DNA of 64,000 nucleotides from Gammaproteobacteria bacterium (GCA_016182845.1 JACPFT010000019.1:1-64000); one strand, 5' to 3'; counted from the first letter of the stretch, positions 44,567 through 53,348 are shown. Notes: a model not told the origin generated them from the letters alone. A program made the numbers and translations.

Positions 44567-44662
44567 ATGACCCTGAACAGCCTCGTCATTATTAGCGTAA
44601 CCCTCCTCGTAGTACTTATTCACTACGCGGCGGGTCGCTTTGTGCGCGGGGAGAGCAGGTAG
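44567..44662 (+). CDS. ilvL: Branched-chain amino-acid leader peptide (ilvL-like)
   Basis: 31 codons, MTLNSLVIISVTLLVVLI then HYAAGRFVRGESR and TAG. Thirteen residues are Leu, Val or Ile, twelve of them within residues 3-18. E. coli IlvL has the same length (32 residues), the same MT start, a similar Ile/Val/Leu run and a Gly/Arg-rich tail. The gene lies just upstream of an attenuator-like hairpin and of ilvC, the first structural gene of the ilv operon. Ribosome stalling at Ile/Val/Leu codons when charged tRNAs are scarce would free the antiterminator. No strong Shine-Dalgarno is seen before the ATG, which is the main weakness of the call. An antisense 49-codon frame overlaps it and is judged less likely. 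Confidence 0.7.
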   Translation: MTLNSLVIISVTLLVVLIHYAAGRFVRGESR

Positions 44663-44686
44663 AAAAACCTAAACCCCCGAAAAACA

Positions 44687-44723
44687 CGAAGCCCCCGCAC
44701 CGAAAGGTCCGGGGGCTTCGGCG
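44687..44723 (+). terminator. Attenuator terminator upstream of ilvC
   Basis: Perfect 11-bp stem CGAAGCCCCCG (44687-44697) / CGGGGGCTTCG (44710-44720), loop CACCGAAAGGTC, then GCGTTTC. It begins 25 bases after the leader-peptide stop and ends 58 bases before ilvC. An upstream GCGGGG (44646-44651, within the leader-peptide end) can pair with CCCCGC (44693-44698) in the left arm, giving a mutually exclusive antiterminator. The T run is short, so termination may be incomplete. Confidence 0.68.
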
Positions 44724-44780
44724 TTTCAGGGTCCATGAAAATCGAAAACCCGAGCAATACCACTCGACAAGGAGCCGACC

Positions 44781-45863
44781 ATGACCGCGATGTACTGGAA
44801 CGAACATGCCAATCCCGAAGCCCTGAAACACCAGCGCATCGCCGTACTCGGCTACGGCAGCCAAGGCCGTGCCCAGGCCATGAATCTGCGCGATTCCGGC
44901 TTCAATGTGCGCGTCGGCCTGCGCGCCGGCGGCGCTTCCTGGGCCGAGGCCGAGGCCGATGGCTGGCAGCCCCAGGATTTCGCCACGGCGACGCGCGAGG
45001 CCGAGGTGGTCATGATCCTGGTGCCGGATCTGGCGCAGAAGGAACTCTACGAAACCCACGTGGCGCCCCATCTGAAGGCCGGCGCGATGCTGATGTTTTC
45101 CCATGGCTTCAATATTCATTTCGGCCTGATCAAGCCGGCGGCGAATATCGACATCGCCATGATCGCGCCGAAATCTCCGGGCAAGCTGGTGCGCCGCCAG
45201 TACGAGGCCGGCGCCGGCGTGCCCTGCTTGATCGCCGTGCACCAAGACGCCACGGGCTCGGCCTTCCATCGCGCCCTGGCCTATGCCCACGGCATCGGCG
45301 GAACCCGCGCCGGCGTCATCGAAACCTCCTTCAAGGAAGAAACAGAAACCGATCTGTTCGGCGAACAGGCCGTGCTTTGCGGCGGCGCCACCGAGCTGGT
45401 CACCGCCGGTTTCGACACCCTGGTCAAGGCCGGTTATCAACCGGAAGTGGCTTATTTCGAATGCCTGCACGAGCTCAAGCTGATCGTCGACCTGCTGTAC
45501 GAGGGCGGCTTGAAGCGCATGCACCAATTTGTCTCGGATACCGCCAAATACGGCGATTTGACCCGTGGCCCCCGCATCATCGACGACAGAGCGAGAGAAA
45601 CCATGCAGAAAATTCTGACTGAAATCCAAGACGGAACCTTTGCCCGCGAGTGGATCGCGGAGAACGAAGCCGGCGGCAAGAACTACCGCGCCCTGATGGA
45701 GGCCGATTGCGCCCATCCCATCGAAGCCGTCGGCGCCCGCCTGCGCGCCCATATGTCCTGGCTGCCCCAGGACGAGGCCAATAAGCCCTCGCCGGTGGCC
45801 TTCGCCTTCGGCTCGGAATACGCGCCCCGGGCGGAAGCCCAGCGCGAATTCGAATCCCTGTAA
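44781..45863 (+). CDS. ilvC: Ketol-acid reductoisomerase
   Basis: 360 residues with an AAGGAG ribosome site. It converts acetolactate and acetohydroxybutyrate to dihydroxy acids with NADPH in valine, leucine and isoleucine synthesis. Seen: the Rossmann [17 protein letters not shown], the catalytic [42 protein letters not shown] and [14 protein letters not shown] with the metal-binding acids. It is about 20 residues longer than most class I enzymes because of a C-terminal tail ([24 protein letters not shown]). First structural gene after the leader; 16 bases before ilvG. Confidence 0.96.
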   Translation: MTAMYWNEHANPEALKHQRIAVLGYGSQGRAQAMNLRDSGFNVRVGLRAGGASWAEAEADGWQPQDFATATREAEVVMILVPDLAQKELYETHVAPHLKAGAMLMFSHGFNIHFGLIKPAANIDIAMIAPKSPGKLVRRQYEAGAGVPCLIAVHQDATGSAFHRALAYAHGIGGTRAGVIETSFKEETETDLFGEQAVLCGGATELVTAGFDTLVKAGYQPEVAYFECLHELKLIVDLLYEGGLKRMHQFVSDTAKYGDLTRGPRIIDDRARETMQKILTEIQDGTFAREWIAENEAGGKNYRALMEADCAHPIEAVGARLRAHMSWLPQDEANKPSPVAFAFGSEYAPRAEAQREFESL

Positions 45864-45879
45864 GCGGAGTAGGGCATCG

Positions 45880-47529
45880 ATGCGTGCTGCGGACTTCATT
45901 ATCCAGGCCCTGATTAACGAGGGCGTGGACTGTCTGTTCGGTTACCCGGGCGGGGCGATCATGCCGGTGTACGACGCCCTGGTGGGCGCGCCGCTCAAGC
46001 ACGTGCTCTGCCGTCACGAACAGGGGGCGGCCCTGGCCGCCGACGGCTATGCCCGGGCCTCGGGCCGGGTCGGCGTGTGCCTGGCCACCTCCGGGCCGGG
46101 CGCCACCAACCTGGTGACCGGCATCGCCAATGCCTATATGGATTCGGTGCCGGTGGTGGCCATCACCGGCCAGGTCGCCAAGCCGCTGATCGGCACCGAC
46201 GCCTTCCAGGAAGTGGATGTGTTCGGCATCACCCTGCCGGTGGTGAAGCATTCCTTCCTGGTGCGCAAGGCGGAGGACCTGCCCCGGGTGTTCGCCGAGG
46301 CGTTCCGCATCGCCCGCGAGGGCCGGCCCGGGCCGGTCCTGATCGACATCCCCAAGGACGTGCAGCTGGCGGAGTTTTCTCCGACCCCCTTTCTGACGCC
46401 GGTTGAGGTCTGCGAGCCCCTGCCGGAGCTGGATATCGAGCGGGCCAGGGCCATGATTGCATCGGCGCGCCAGCCGTTGATCTGCGCCGGCGGCGGCGTG
46501 GTCATCGCCCAGGCGGTGGCGGAATTCCGCGTCCTCGCCGAGGCGACGGGCATCCCCGTGGTGTCGACGCTGAAGGGCCTGGGCTGCCTGCCGGCCGAGC
46601 ACCCGCAGCACCTGGGCATGCTGGGCATGCACGGCACCCGCGCGGCGAATTACGCCGTGCAGTCCTGCGACCTGCTGCTGGTGATCGGCGCCCGCTTCGA
46701 CGACCGGGCCACCGGGAAATTGGCGGAATTCGCGCCTCACGCACGGGTGATACATCTGGATGCCGACCGGGCGGAGATCGGCAAGCTGCGTGCCGTGGAA
46801 ATCGGTATCAGCGCGCCGCTCAAGCGCGTGCTGCCGCGCCTTGGCATGGCCTTGGACATCGCGGCCTGGCGGGAAAAATGCGCGGCCGACAAGCGGGAAC
46901 ACGGCTTCCGCTACGATGCGCCCATGCCGGGTATTTATGCCCCGCATTTTCTCCAGGAATTATCGGCGCGCGCCGCCAAGCAGACCGTCATCGCCTGCGA
47001 CGTGGGCCAGCACCAGATGTGGGTGGCCCAGCATTATGGTTTCGACCACCCAAGCCGGCATCTGACCAGCGGCGGCCTGGGCACCATGGGCTACGGCCTG
47101 CCGGCGGCCATAGGCGCACAGTTCGCCGAGCCGAACACGCCGGTGATCCTGGTGTCCGGCGACGGCTCCTTCATGATGAATGTCCAGGAGCTGGGCACCA
47201 TCCGACGCTACGGGCTGCCGATCAAGATCGTGCTCTTCGACAACCAGATGCTGGGCATGGTCAAGCAATGGCAGGAACTGTTTTTTTCTGAGCGCTACAG
47301 CGAAGTGGATCTGTCCGATAACCCGGATTTTTGCCAGATGGCGAGCGCCTTCGAGATCCCGGCGCGCAGCATTGCCCTGCGCGCCGAGCAGGCCGAGGCC
47401 ATCGCCGAGCTGCTGGCGGCGCCGGGGCCCATGCTATTGCATGTGCGTATCGACCCGAAAGCCAATGTCTGGCCCCTGGTTCCGCCGGGCGCCAATAATG
47501 CCACCATGATGGAAGGGGTTGAATCATGA
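45880..47529 (+). CDS. ilvG: Acetolactate synthase large subunit, isozyme II-like
   Basis: 549 residues, almost exactly the length of E. coli IlvG. A ThDP enzyme that joins pyruvate to pyruvate or 2-oxobutyrate. Seen: the catalytic Glu in CRHEQGAALAADGYARASG, SGPGATNLVTG, a FAD-linked central domain (VIGARFDDRATGK) and the ThDP/Mg motif GDGSFMMNVQELGTIRRYGLPIKIVLFDN. It overlaps the small ACT subunit gene ilvM (ATGA), the IlvGM arrangement. Confidence 0.94.
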   Translation: MRAADFIIQALINEGVDCLFGYPGGAIMPVYDALVGAPLKHVLCRHEQGAALAADGYARASGRVGVCLATSGPGATNLVTGIANAYMDSVPVVAITGQVAKPLIGTDAFQEVDVFGITLPVVKHSFLVRKAEDLPRVFAEAFRIAREGRPGPVLIDIPKDVQLAEFSPTPFLTPVEVCEPLPELDIERARAMIASARQPLICAGGGVVIAQAVAEFRVLAEATGIPVVSTLKGLGCLPAEHPQHLGMLGMHGTRAANYAVQSCDLLLVIGARFDDRATGKLAEFAPHARVIHLDADRAEIGKLRAVEIGISAPLKRVLPRLGMALDIAAWREKCAADKREHGFRYDAPMPGIYAPHFLQELSARAAKQTVIACDVGQHQMWVAQHYGFDHPSRHLTSGGLGTMGYGLPAAIGAQFAEPNTPVILVSGDGSFMMNVQELGTIRRYGLPIKIVLFDNQMLGMVKQWQELFFSERYSEVDLSDNPDFCQMASAFEIPARSIALRAEQAEAIAELLAAPGPMLLHVRIDPKANVWPLVPPGANNATMMEGVES

Positions 47530-47780
47530 GCGATTTATTGTATCTGCAGATCCGCAACGACGAGGGCGCCCTGGAGCGCGTGCTGCGCACGACGCGGCAT
47601 CGCGGTTTCCAGCTGGAGACCTTCACCGTGACCACGGCCAGGGATCCCCAGTTTTTCGACGTGACCTTGCGGGTCAGCAGCGAGCGGCCCGTGGATTTTC
47701 TGTCGCGCCAGTTCGGCAAGCTGTTGGACGTGGTGGCGGTTTCCGAGCTGCGCGACGCCAGCCTGGCGCGTTCGGCGTGA
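47526..47780 (+). CDS. ilvM: Acetolactate synthase small (ACT) subunit, IlvM-like
   Basis: 84 residues, close to E. coli IlvM (87). A single ACT domain (LLYLQIRNDEGALERVLRTTRHRGFQLETFTVTT) that supports the large subunit's activity; type II holoenzymes are usually weakly feedback-inhibited by valine. The ATG overlaps the ilvG stop by four bases. A long-hairpin repeat starts 18 bases after the stop. Confidence 0.9.
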   Translation: MSDLLYLQIRNDEGALERVLRTTRHRGFQLETFTVTTARDPQFFDVTLRVSSERPVDFLSRQFGKLLDVVAVSELRDASLARSA

Positions 47781-47797
47781 AGATGGGAGAGAAGAGG

Positions 47798-47938
47798 ATT
47801 AACCACCAAGGCGCAAAGGCGCCAAGATAAAACCAGGCGTCCTGGTTTGTCGCGAGCTGCTTCTTGGGTGCGCACAGAACACCAGGCTTGGTGTGGCGTC
47901 TGGGCATTCTTTGTGTTCTTGGCGCCTTGGTGGTTAAT
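47798..47938. repeat. Dispersed long-hairpin repeat, copy 3, inside the ilv operon
   Basis: A 141-bp imperfect inverted repeat between ilvM and cimA. The outer 17 bases (ATTAACCACCAAGGCGC) are exactly inverted at 47922-47938. Deeper in, the arms differ: the left arm (to about 47827) uses 8-nt CGCCAAGG units, while the right arm reads AACACAAAGAA on the opposite strand, as in copy 1. So this copy looks mosaic. It ends seven bases before the cimA start. Confidence 0.78.
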
Positions 47939-47945
47939 ACTCTGA

Positions 47946-49538
47946 ATGAAAATGAACGAGCGAATCTTCCTCTACGACACCACCTTGCGCGACGGCGCTC
48001 AGCGGCGGGACTTGAGCTTTTCCTTGGAGGACAAGCTGAAAATCACGCGCCTGCTGGACGAGTTTGGCATTCCCTATATCGAGGGCGGCTGGCCGGGTTC
48101 CAATCCCAAGGATGCCGAGTATTTTCGGCGGGTGCGCGAGCTGGATCTGGTTCAGGCGAAAATCGCCGCCTTCGGCAGCACGCGCCGGGTGGGCAGCCTG
48201 GCCGAGCACGATCCCCAAGTGGTCCGGCTGTTGGAAGCCGGGACGCCGGTGGTGACCCTGGTGGGAAAAACCTGGGACCTGCATGTGTCCGAGGTCTTGC
48301 GCACCACGCGCGAGGAGAATCTGCGCCTGATCGCCGATACGGTGCGCCTGATCAAGGCCGAAGGCCGGGAAGTCGTCTTCGACGCCGAGCATTTTTTCGA
48401 CGGCTACCGGGCCGATGCGGTCTATGCCCTGGAATGCCTGCGGGCCGCCCAGGAGGCGGGCGCCGATTGGCTGGTGCTCTGTGACACCAATGGCGGCAGC
48501 CTGCCGGATTGCGTCGCCCAGGCCGTCCGCGAGGTTTCCGAGCAGTTCGCGACGCCCCTGGGGATTCATAGCCATAACGATGCCGAGCTGGCCGTGGCCA
48601 ATGCCTTGGCGGCCGTGGGTGCCGGCGCTCGCCAGGTTCAGGGCACCATCAACGGCTATGGCGAGCGCTGCGGCAATGCCAATCTGGTCTCGCTGCTGCC
48701 CAGCCTGGAGCTGAAACTGGGCAAGCGCTGTTTGCCGGCCGGAAACTTGGCCGGCCTGTGCGCCCTGTCGGGAAAAGTCGCCGAGATTGCCAATATCAAT
48801 GCCGATGCCTTTGCGCCCTACGTGGGCGGCGCGGCCTTCGCCCACAAGGGCGGCATCCACGTGGCGGCGGTGGAGCGCCTGGCGGCCAGCTACGAGCACA
48901 TCGACCCGGCGCGTATCGGCAATGCCCGCAGCGTGGTGGTCTCGGAGCTAGCTGGGCGCGGCAACCTGCGACTGCGTGCCCTGGAGCTGGGCCTGGATCT
49001 GCAGGGCCGCGAGGCGGAACTCCTGGAGCAGATCAAGTGTAGTGAAGCGAATGGCATGCAGCTGGACGGCGCCGATGGCAGTTTCGAGCTACGGGCGCGC
49101 CGCTGCGCCGGGCAGGATGCACCGCCTTTTGCCATTATGGAGATGGTGGTGCAGACCGCGTGGCGCGAGGCGATGAGCCAGCCGGCCCAGGCTACGGTGA
49201 AGCTCAAGGTCGGGCACGAGCTCGTGCATACCGTGGCCGAGGCTTGCGGCCCGGTGGCGGCCATGGATTCGGCCCTGCGCAAGGCCTTGCTGCCCTATTT
49301 TCCGGAGCTGAAGGCCTTGCGGCTGACCGATTACAAGGTGCGCATCCTCGATCCGGAATCCGCCACGGCGGCCACGACCCGCGTCTGGCTGGAGGCCGAG
49401 GACGGGCAGGCGCGCTGGTGCACGGTGGGCTGCTCCGACAATATCATCGATGCTAGCCGTACCGCCCTGGCCGAGAGTTTTGAATTGTTTTTGTTGAGAA
49501 CATCCCTAGGAGAACACCATGGCCATCACGCCGCCTGA
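47946..49538 (+). CDS. cimA: (R)-citramalate synthase (CimA)
   Basis: 530 residues; MNERIF (47952) is an alternative start. It condenses pyruvate with acetyl-CoA to citramalate, feeding 2-oxobutyrate for isoleucine without threonine deaminase. Seen: LYDTTLRDGAQ (HMGL-like catalytic/metal motif), YIEGGWPGSNPKDAEYF (the WPGSNPKD block separates CimA from 2-isopropylmalate synthase), GIHSHNDAELAVANAL and a C-terminal regulatory LeuA-like domain (about 390-515) for isoleucine feedback. The call is more likely than leuA because of that block. It overlaps ilvE by 20 bases. Confidence 0.92.
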   Translation: MKMNERIFLYDTTLRDGAQRRDLSFSLEDKLKITRLLDEFGIPYIEGGWPGSNPKDAEYFRRVRELDLVQAKIAAFGSTRRVGSLAEHDPQVVRLLEAGTPVVTLVGKTWDLHVSEVLRTTREENLRLIADTVRLIKAEGREVVFDAEHFFDGYRADAVYALECLRAAQEAGADWLVLCDTNGGSLPDCVAQAVREVSEQFATPLGIHSHNDAELAVANALAAVGAGARQVQGTINGYGERCGNANLVSLLPSLELKLGKRCLPAGNLAGLCALSGKVAEIANINADAFAPYVGGAAFAHKGGIHVAAVERLAASYEHIDPARIGNARSVVVSELAGRGNLRLRALELGLDLQGREAELLEQIKCSEANGMQLDGADGSFELRARRCAGQDAPPFAIMEMVVQTAWREAMSQPAQATVKLKVGHELVHTVAEACGPVAAMDSALRKALLPYFPELKALRLTDYKVRILDPESATAATTRVWLEAEDGQARWCTVGCSDNIIDASRTALAESFELFLLRTSLGEHHGHHAA

Positions 49539-50481
49539 TTTGATTTGGCATAACGGAAAATTGCAGCCCTGGGCCGATGCCAAGGTGCATGTCCTGACCC
49601 ATGCCATCCATTACGGCTCCTCGGTCTTCGAGGGCATACGCGCCTACCACACGCCCCAGGGTACGGCGATTTTTCGCCTGAGCGATCATATCCGCCGGCT
49701 CTACGACTCGGCGAAGATCTACCGCATGGATATCCCCTTCGATTTCGCCGCCATCGTCCAGGGCTGCAAGGACGTGGTCCGGGAAAATCATCTGAATCAG
49801 GCCTATCTTCGCCCCATCGCCTTCATGGGCTATGGCGGCATCGGCATCATTCCCAGCAATGACACGCCCGTGGAAGTGTCCATCGCCGCTTTCGAATGGG
49901 GCGCCTATCTGGGCGAGGGCACGCTGGAATCCGGCGTCGATGTCGGGGTTTCCTCCTGGCAGCGCCTGGCGCCCAATACCATGCCCACGGCGGCCAAGGC
50001 CGGTGGCAATTACCTGTCCGGAGCGCTGATCGCCCGCGAGGCGCGCCGCCACGGCTATGCCGAGGGAATCGCCCTGGATGCCAACCACCATGTTTCCGAG
50101 GGCGCCGGGCAGAATATCTTCCTGGTGAAAAATCGCGTGCTCTACACGCCGCCGCCCACCGCTTCGATCCTGACCGGCCTGACCCGCGACACGGTCATGG
50201 TCCTGGCCGGGGAACTCGGCTACGAGGTGCGCGAGCAAGCCATCGCTCGCGAGGCTCTGTATCTCGCCGACGAGATCTTCCTGTGCGGCACGGCCTCGGA
50301 AATCGTGCCGGTGCGCTCGGTGGATGGTATCCAGGTCGGTACCGGTAAGCGCGGCCCCATCACCAAGGAGCTGCAGGATATTTTCTTCGGCCTTTTCAAC
50401 GGCAAGACCGAGGATAAATGGGGTTGGCTGGAACCGGTGGAAGCCCCGGCGCGCCAGTTTATCGATGCCTGTTACGCGTGA
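49519..50481 (+). CDS. ilvE: Branched-chain amino-acid aminotransferase
   Basis: 320 residues. A fold-type IV PLP enzyme giving valine, leucine and isoleucine from their keto acids. Seen: HYGSSVFEGIRAYHTPQG, the PLP-Lys in TAAKAGGNYL, ALDANHHVSEGAGQNIF and GTASEIVPVRSVDG. Start MAITPPDLIW follows an AGGAG site at the end of cimA, which it overlaps by 20 bases. A long-hairpin repeat starts 15 bases after its stop. Confidence 0.95.
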   Translation: MAITPPDLIWHNGKLQPWADAKVHVLTHAIHYGSSVFEGIRAYHTPQGTAIFRLSDHIRRLYDSAKIYRMDIPFDFAAIVQGCKDVVRENHLNQAYLRPIAFMGYGGIGIIPSNDTPVEVSIAAFEWGAYLGEGTLESGVDVGVSSWQRLAPNTMPTAAKAGGNYLSGALIAREARRHGYAEGIALDANHHVSEGAGQNIFLVKNRVLYTPPPTASILTGLTRDTVMVLAGELGYEVREQAIAREALYLADEIFLCGTASEIVPVRSVDGIQVGTGKRGPITKELQDIFFGLFNGKTEDKWGWLEPVEAPARQFIDACYA

Positions 50482-50495
50482 TTTGAAGTAAGAGA

Positions 50496-50650
50496 ATTAA
50501 CCGCCAAGAACACCAAGAACGCCAAGGCAAGAACATGATTTTTCGGAAACTGGCCGCCCTCTCTTTACTGCGAGAACCGCCTTCATAACCCGGTTGTTGC
50601 CGTAGGCAGCTAATTCTTACTTGGCGTTCTTGGTGTTCTTGGCGGTTAAT
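50496..50650. repeat. Dispersed long-hairpin repeat, copy 4, inside the ilv operon
   Basis: A 155-bp element between ilvE and ilvD with perfect 31-bp inverted arms, 50496-50526 and 50620-50650, beginning ATTAACCGCCAAGAACACC. The arm is three 9-nt units CGCCAAGAA/CACCAAGAA/CGCCAAGG. This is the cleanest member of the family; its RNA would form a very stable hairpin. It ends 19 bases before ilvD, close enough to influence its translation start. Confidence 0.85.
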
Positions 50651-50669
50651 CAAATCCAGGATTTAGCAA

Positions 50670-52529
50670 ATGCCCGTCTACCGTTCCCGTACCACCACCC
50701 ATGGCCGCAACATGGCCGGCGCCCGCGCCCTGTGGCGCGCCACGGGCCTGACCGACAGCGATTTTGGCAAGCCCATCATCGCCATCGCCAATTCCTATAC
50801 CCAGTTCGTTCCCGGTCATGTGCATTTGAAAGACTTGGGCGAGCTGGTGGCCGGTGCTATCCGCGAGGCGGGCGGGGTGGCGCGGGAGTTTCACACCATC
50901 GCGGTGGACGACGGCATCGCCATGGGCCATGGCGGCATGTTGTATTCCCTGCCGTCCCGGGAATTGATCGCCGATTCCGTGGAATACATGGTCAATGCCC
51001 ATTGCGCCGATGCCCTGGTGTGCATTTCCAATTGCGACAAGATCACCCCGGGCATGCTGATGGCGGCCCTGCGCCTGAATATTCCGGTCGTCTTCGTGTC
51101 GGGTGGGCCCATGGAGGCGGGCAAGACGACGCTGTCCGGGAAGCTCATCAAGCTGGACCTGGTGGATGCCATGGTCAGCGCGGCGGATCCGGGCAAGGGC
51201 GATGAGGAAGTGCGCGAGCATGAGCTCAACGCCTGCCCGACCTGCGGTTCCTGCTCGGGTATGTTCACCGCCAATTCCATGAACTGCCTCGTTGAGGCTT
51301 TAGGATTGGCCTTGCCCGGGAATGGTTCGCTGTTGGCGACCCATGCCGATCGCCGGGAATTGTTCCTGGAGGCGGGACGCCGAATCGTCGCGCTGACCAA
51401 ACGCTATTACGAAGGCGAGGATGTCTCGGTCCTGCCCCGGGCCATCGCCGACAAGCGCGCCTTCGAGAACGCCATGGCCCTGGACATCGCCATGGGCGGC
51501 TCCACCAATACCATTTTGCACCTGCTCGCCGCCGCCCAGGAGGCGGAGGTGGATTTCACCATGGCCGACATCGACGCCCTGTCGCGGCGGGTGCCGCATC
51601 TGTGCAAGGTGGCGCCCTCCAGCCAGCAATATCACATGGAGGACGTGCACCGCTCCGGCGGGGTCATGGCCATCCTGGGGGAGTTGGGGCGCGCCGGTTT
51701 GTTGCACGAGGATGCCGGCAGCGTGCATGCCGAACATCTGGGCGCGGCCTTGGCGCGCTGGGATATCGCCCGGACCGAGGAGGAGGCGGTGCTTCGCTTT
51801 TATCGCGCCGGGCCGGCGGGCTTGCGCACGACGAAGGCCTTTTCCCAGGACTGCCGCTACCCGGAACTGGACCTGGACAGGCGGGCGGGCTGCATACGCG
51901 ACGCAGCCCATGCCTATAGCGCCGAGGGTGGTCTCGCCGTCCTGTTCGGCAACCTGGCGCCCCAGGGCGCCATCGTCAAGACGGCCGGCGTGCCCGAGGC
52001 CTGCTGGCGCTTCGAGGGCCGGGCGCGGGTCTTCGAGTCCCAGGACGAGGCGGTGGCGGCGATCCTGGGGGATGAGATCCTCCCGGGCGATTGGGTGGTG
52101 ATCCGCTACGAGGGGCCGCGCGGCGGGCCAGGCATGCAGGAGATGCTCTACCCGACCAGCTATCTGAAATCCAAGGGCCTGGGCCAGGCCTGCGCCCTGC
52201 TTACCGATGGGCGCTTCTCCGGCGGCACTTCCGGCCTGTCCATAGGCCATGTCTCGCCGGAGGCGGCCTCGGGCGGTCTCATCGCCCTGGTGGAGGAAGG
52301 GGATGCCATCCTCGTCGATATCCCGGCACGGCGCCTGGAGCTCCTGGTCGGCGCGGCGGAGCTGGCCGAGCGGCGCGTGGCCATGCTGGCCCGGGGCGCG
52401 CGGGCCTGGCAGCCGGCGGCTCGGGAGCGCCTAGTGTCCAAGGCGCTGCAGGCCTATGCCTGTATGGCGACCAGCGCGGATCGCGGCGCCGTGCGCGTTT
52501 TGCCGAACACGGTGGCTTCGGGCTCTTGA
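50670..52529 (+). CDS. ilvD: Dihydroxy-acid dehydratase
   Basis: 619 residues, normal length. It dehydrates dihydroxy-isovalerate and dihydroxy-methylvalerate. An iron-sulfur enzyme with cysteines in [10 protein letters not shown] and [20 protein letters not shown], the [4Fe-4S] ligand set of the bacterial type, and [25 protein letters not shown] near the C-terminus. Last gene of the ilv unit; there is no clear terminator before the next gene. Confidence 0.97.
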   Translation: MPVYRSRTTTHGRNMAGARALWRATGLTDSDFGKPIIAIANSYTQFVPGHVHLKDLGELVAGAIREAGGVAREFHTIAVDDGIAMGHGGMLYSLPSRELIADSVEYMVNAHCADALVCISNCDKITPGMLMAALRLNIPVVFVSGGPMEAGKTTLSGKLIKLDLVDAMVSAADPGKGDEEVREHELNACPTCGSCSGMFTANSMNCLVEALGLALPGNGSLLATHADRRELFLEAGRRIVALTKRYYEGEDVSVLPRAIADKRAFENAMALDIAMGGSTNTILHLLAAAQEAEVDFTMADIDALSRRVPHLCKVAPSSQQYHMEDVHRSGGVMAILGELGRAGLLHEDAGSVHAEHLGAALARWDIARTEEEAVLRFYRAGPAGLRTTKAFSQDCRYPELDLDRRAGCIRDAAHAYSAEGGLAVLFGNLAPQGAIVKTAGVPEACWRFEGRARVFESQDEAVAAILGDEILPGDWVVIRYEGPRGGPGMQEMLYPTSYLKSKGLGQACALLTDGRFSGGTSGLSIGHVSPEAASGGLIALVEEGDAILVDIPARRLELLVGAAELAERRVAMLARGARAWQPAARERLVSKALQAYACMATSADRGAVRVLPNTVASGS

Positions 52530-52585
52530 TCTTGGCGTATCCGCCCCTACACTGGATGCCGTTTCGGTTAGTACGGGAATAAGCC

Positions 52586-53323
52586 ATGTCGCGCTGGAAG
52601 GCCGCGGGTATCCATCTGCTTCTCAGTCTGGGCGTGTTCCTGCTCGCCCTGCTGCTGATTCTGAAACTCTGGTATCCGCATCCCTATTGGGAGGCTGCCG
52701 GGGGGCAAGGCTTGTTGGTGATCCTGTCGGGGGTCGATATCACCCTGGGGCCGCTGATCACCCTGATCATCTTCAAGGCGGGCAAGAAGGGCCTCAAACT
52801 GGACCTGACCCTCATCGGCCTGGCCCAGCTGGCGGCCCTGAGCTATGGCATGTATGTCGTGGCCCAGGCGCGGCCAGCCTTCGTGGTCTTCGCCCTGGAT
52901 CGCTTCCAGGTGGTGCAGGCCAGCGAGGTGGTTTTCGAGGGCGCCACCAACGAGCGCTACGCCGGTGCGCCCTGGACGGGGCCGGTTGTGACGGCGGCGC
53001 GGAGGCCTAGCGATCCCAAGGAGCGGGAGAAGATCCTGTTCAGCGCGCTGGGCGGCGGCCCGGATCTGGATCGCCTGGCGCGCTTGTACCAGGACTACGA
53101 GAGCCTCGCCGAGCGTGCCGTGGCCAAGGCCAAGCCGCTAGCGGTGTTGGCGGCACGTTTTCCCGAGCAGAAGGGCATGATTGGCGACTTCTTGGAGAGG
53201 CACGGGCTGCGCGAGAACGAAGCGGTTTACCTGCCCCTGGTCGCGCTCAAGCAGGACATGGCCATGGTGCTGCACAAGTCCGATGGCAGGATCGTGGGCG
53301 CCTTGCCGCTGGATCCCTGGTGA
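52586..53323 (+). CDS. TfpX/TfpZ-type type IV pilin accessory protein
   Basis: 245 residues. An N-terminal hydrophobic region has about three helices (9-28, 40-62, 78-95), with SGVDITLGPLITLIIFKAGKKGLKLDLTLIGLAQLAALSYGMYV. This G-V-D-x-x-L-G-P-L block is the family hallmark of TfpX/TfpZ proteins, known in Acinetobacter and Moraxella as pilin assembly helpers. The rest is a periplasmic or cytoplasmic domain of unknown function. No pilin gene is adjacent, so the partner is elsewhere. Confidence 0.82.
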   Translation: MSRWKAAGIHLLLSLGVFLLALLLILKLWYPHPYWEAAGGQGLLVILSGVDITLGPLITLIIFKAGKKGLKLDLTLIGLAQLAALSYGMYVVAQARPAFVVFALDRFQVVQASEVVFEGATNERYAGAPWTGPVVTAARRPSDPKEREKILFSALGGGPDLDRLARLYQDYESLAERAVAKAKPLAVLAARFPEQKGMIGDFLERHGLRENEAVYLPLVALKQDMAMVLHKSDGRIVGALPLDPW

Positions 53324-53335
53324 GGGGGATCCAGC
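53308..53335. terminator. Hairpin across the stop codon, between convergent genes
   Basis: Perfect 10-bp stem GCTGGATCCC (53308-53317) / GGGATCCAGC (53326-53335), loop TGGTGAGG, which includes the TGA stop of the pilin accessory gene. It lies between that gene and the convergent DUF4870 gene. There is no T run, so a terminator role is tentative. Confidence 0.4.
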
Positions 53336-53348
53336 TAGCTTCCCGGCC

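Noticed and set aside
44474-44623. A 49-codon minus-strand frame (GTG start) with one hydrophobic helix, antisense to the ilv leader peptide
   Set aside because: It has no Shine-Dalgarno, uses GTG, and its third codon positions are less GC-rich than those of the leader peptide. The plus-strand frame has the ilvL composition, an attenuator and the operon context.
47946-49538. 2-isopropylmalate synthase (leuA)
   Set aside because: The EGGWPGSNPKD block and the ilv context fit citramalate synthase; 2-isopropylmalate synthases have a different sequence there.
5298-50650. The four repeat copies as a CRISPR array
   Set aside because: The repeats are dispersed over 45 kb, are inverted within each copy and have no regular spacers or cas genes.
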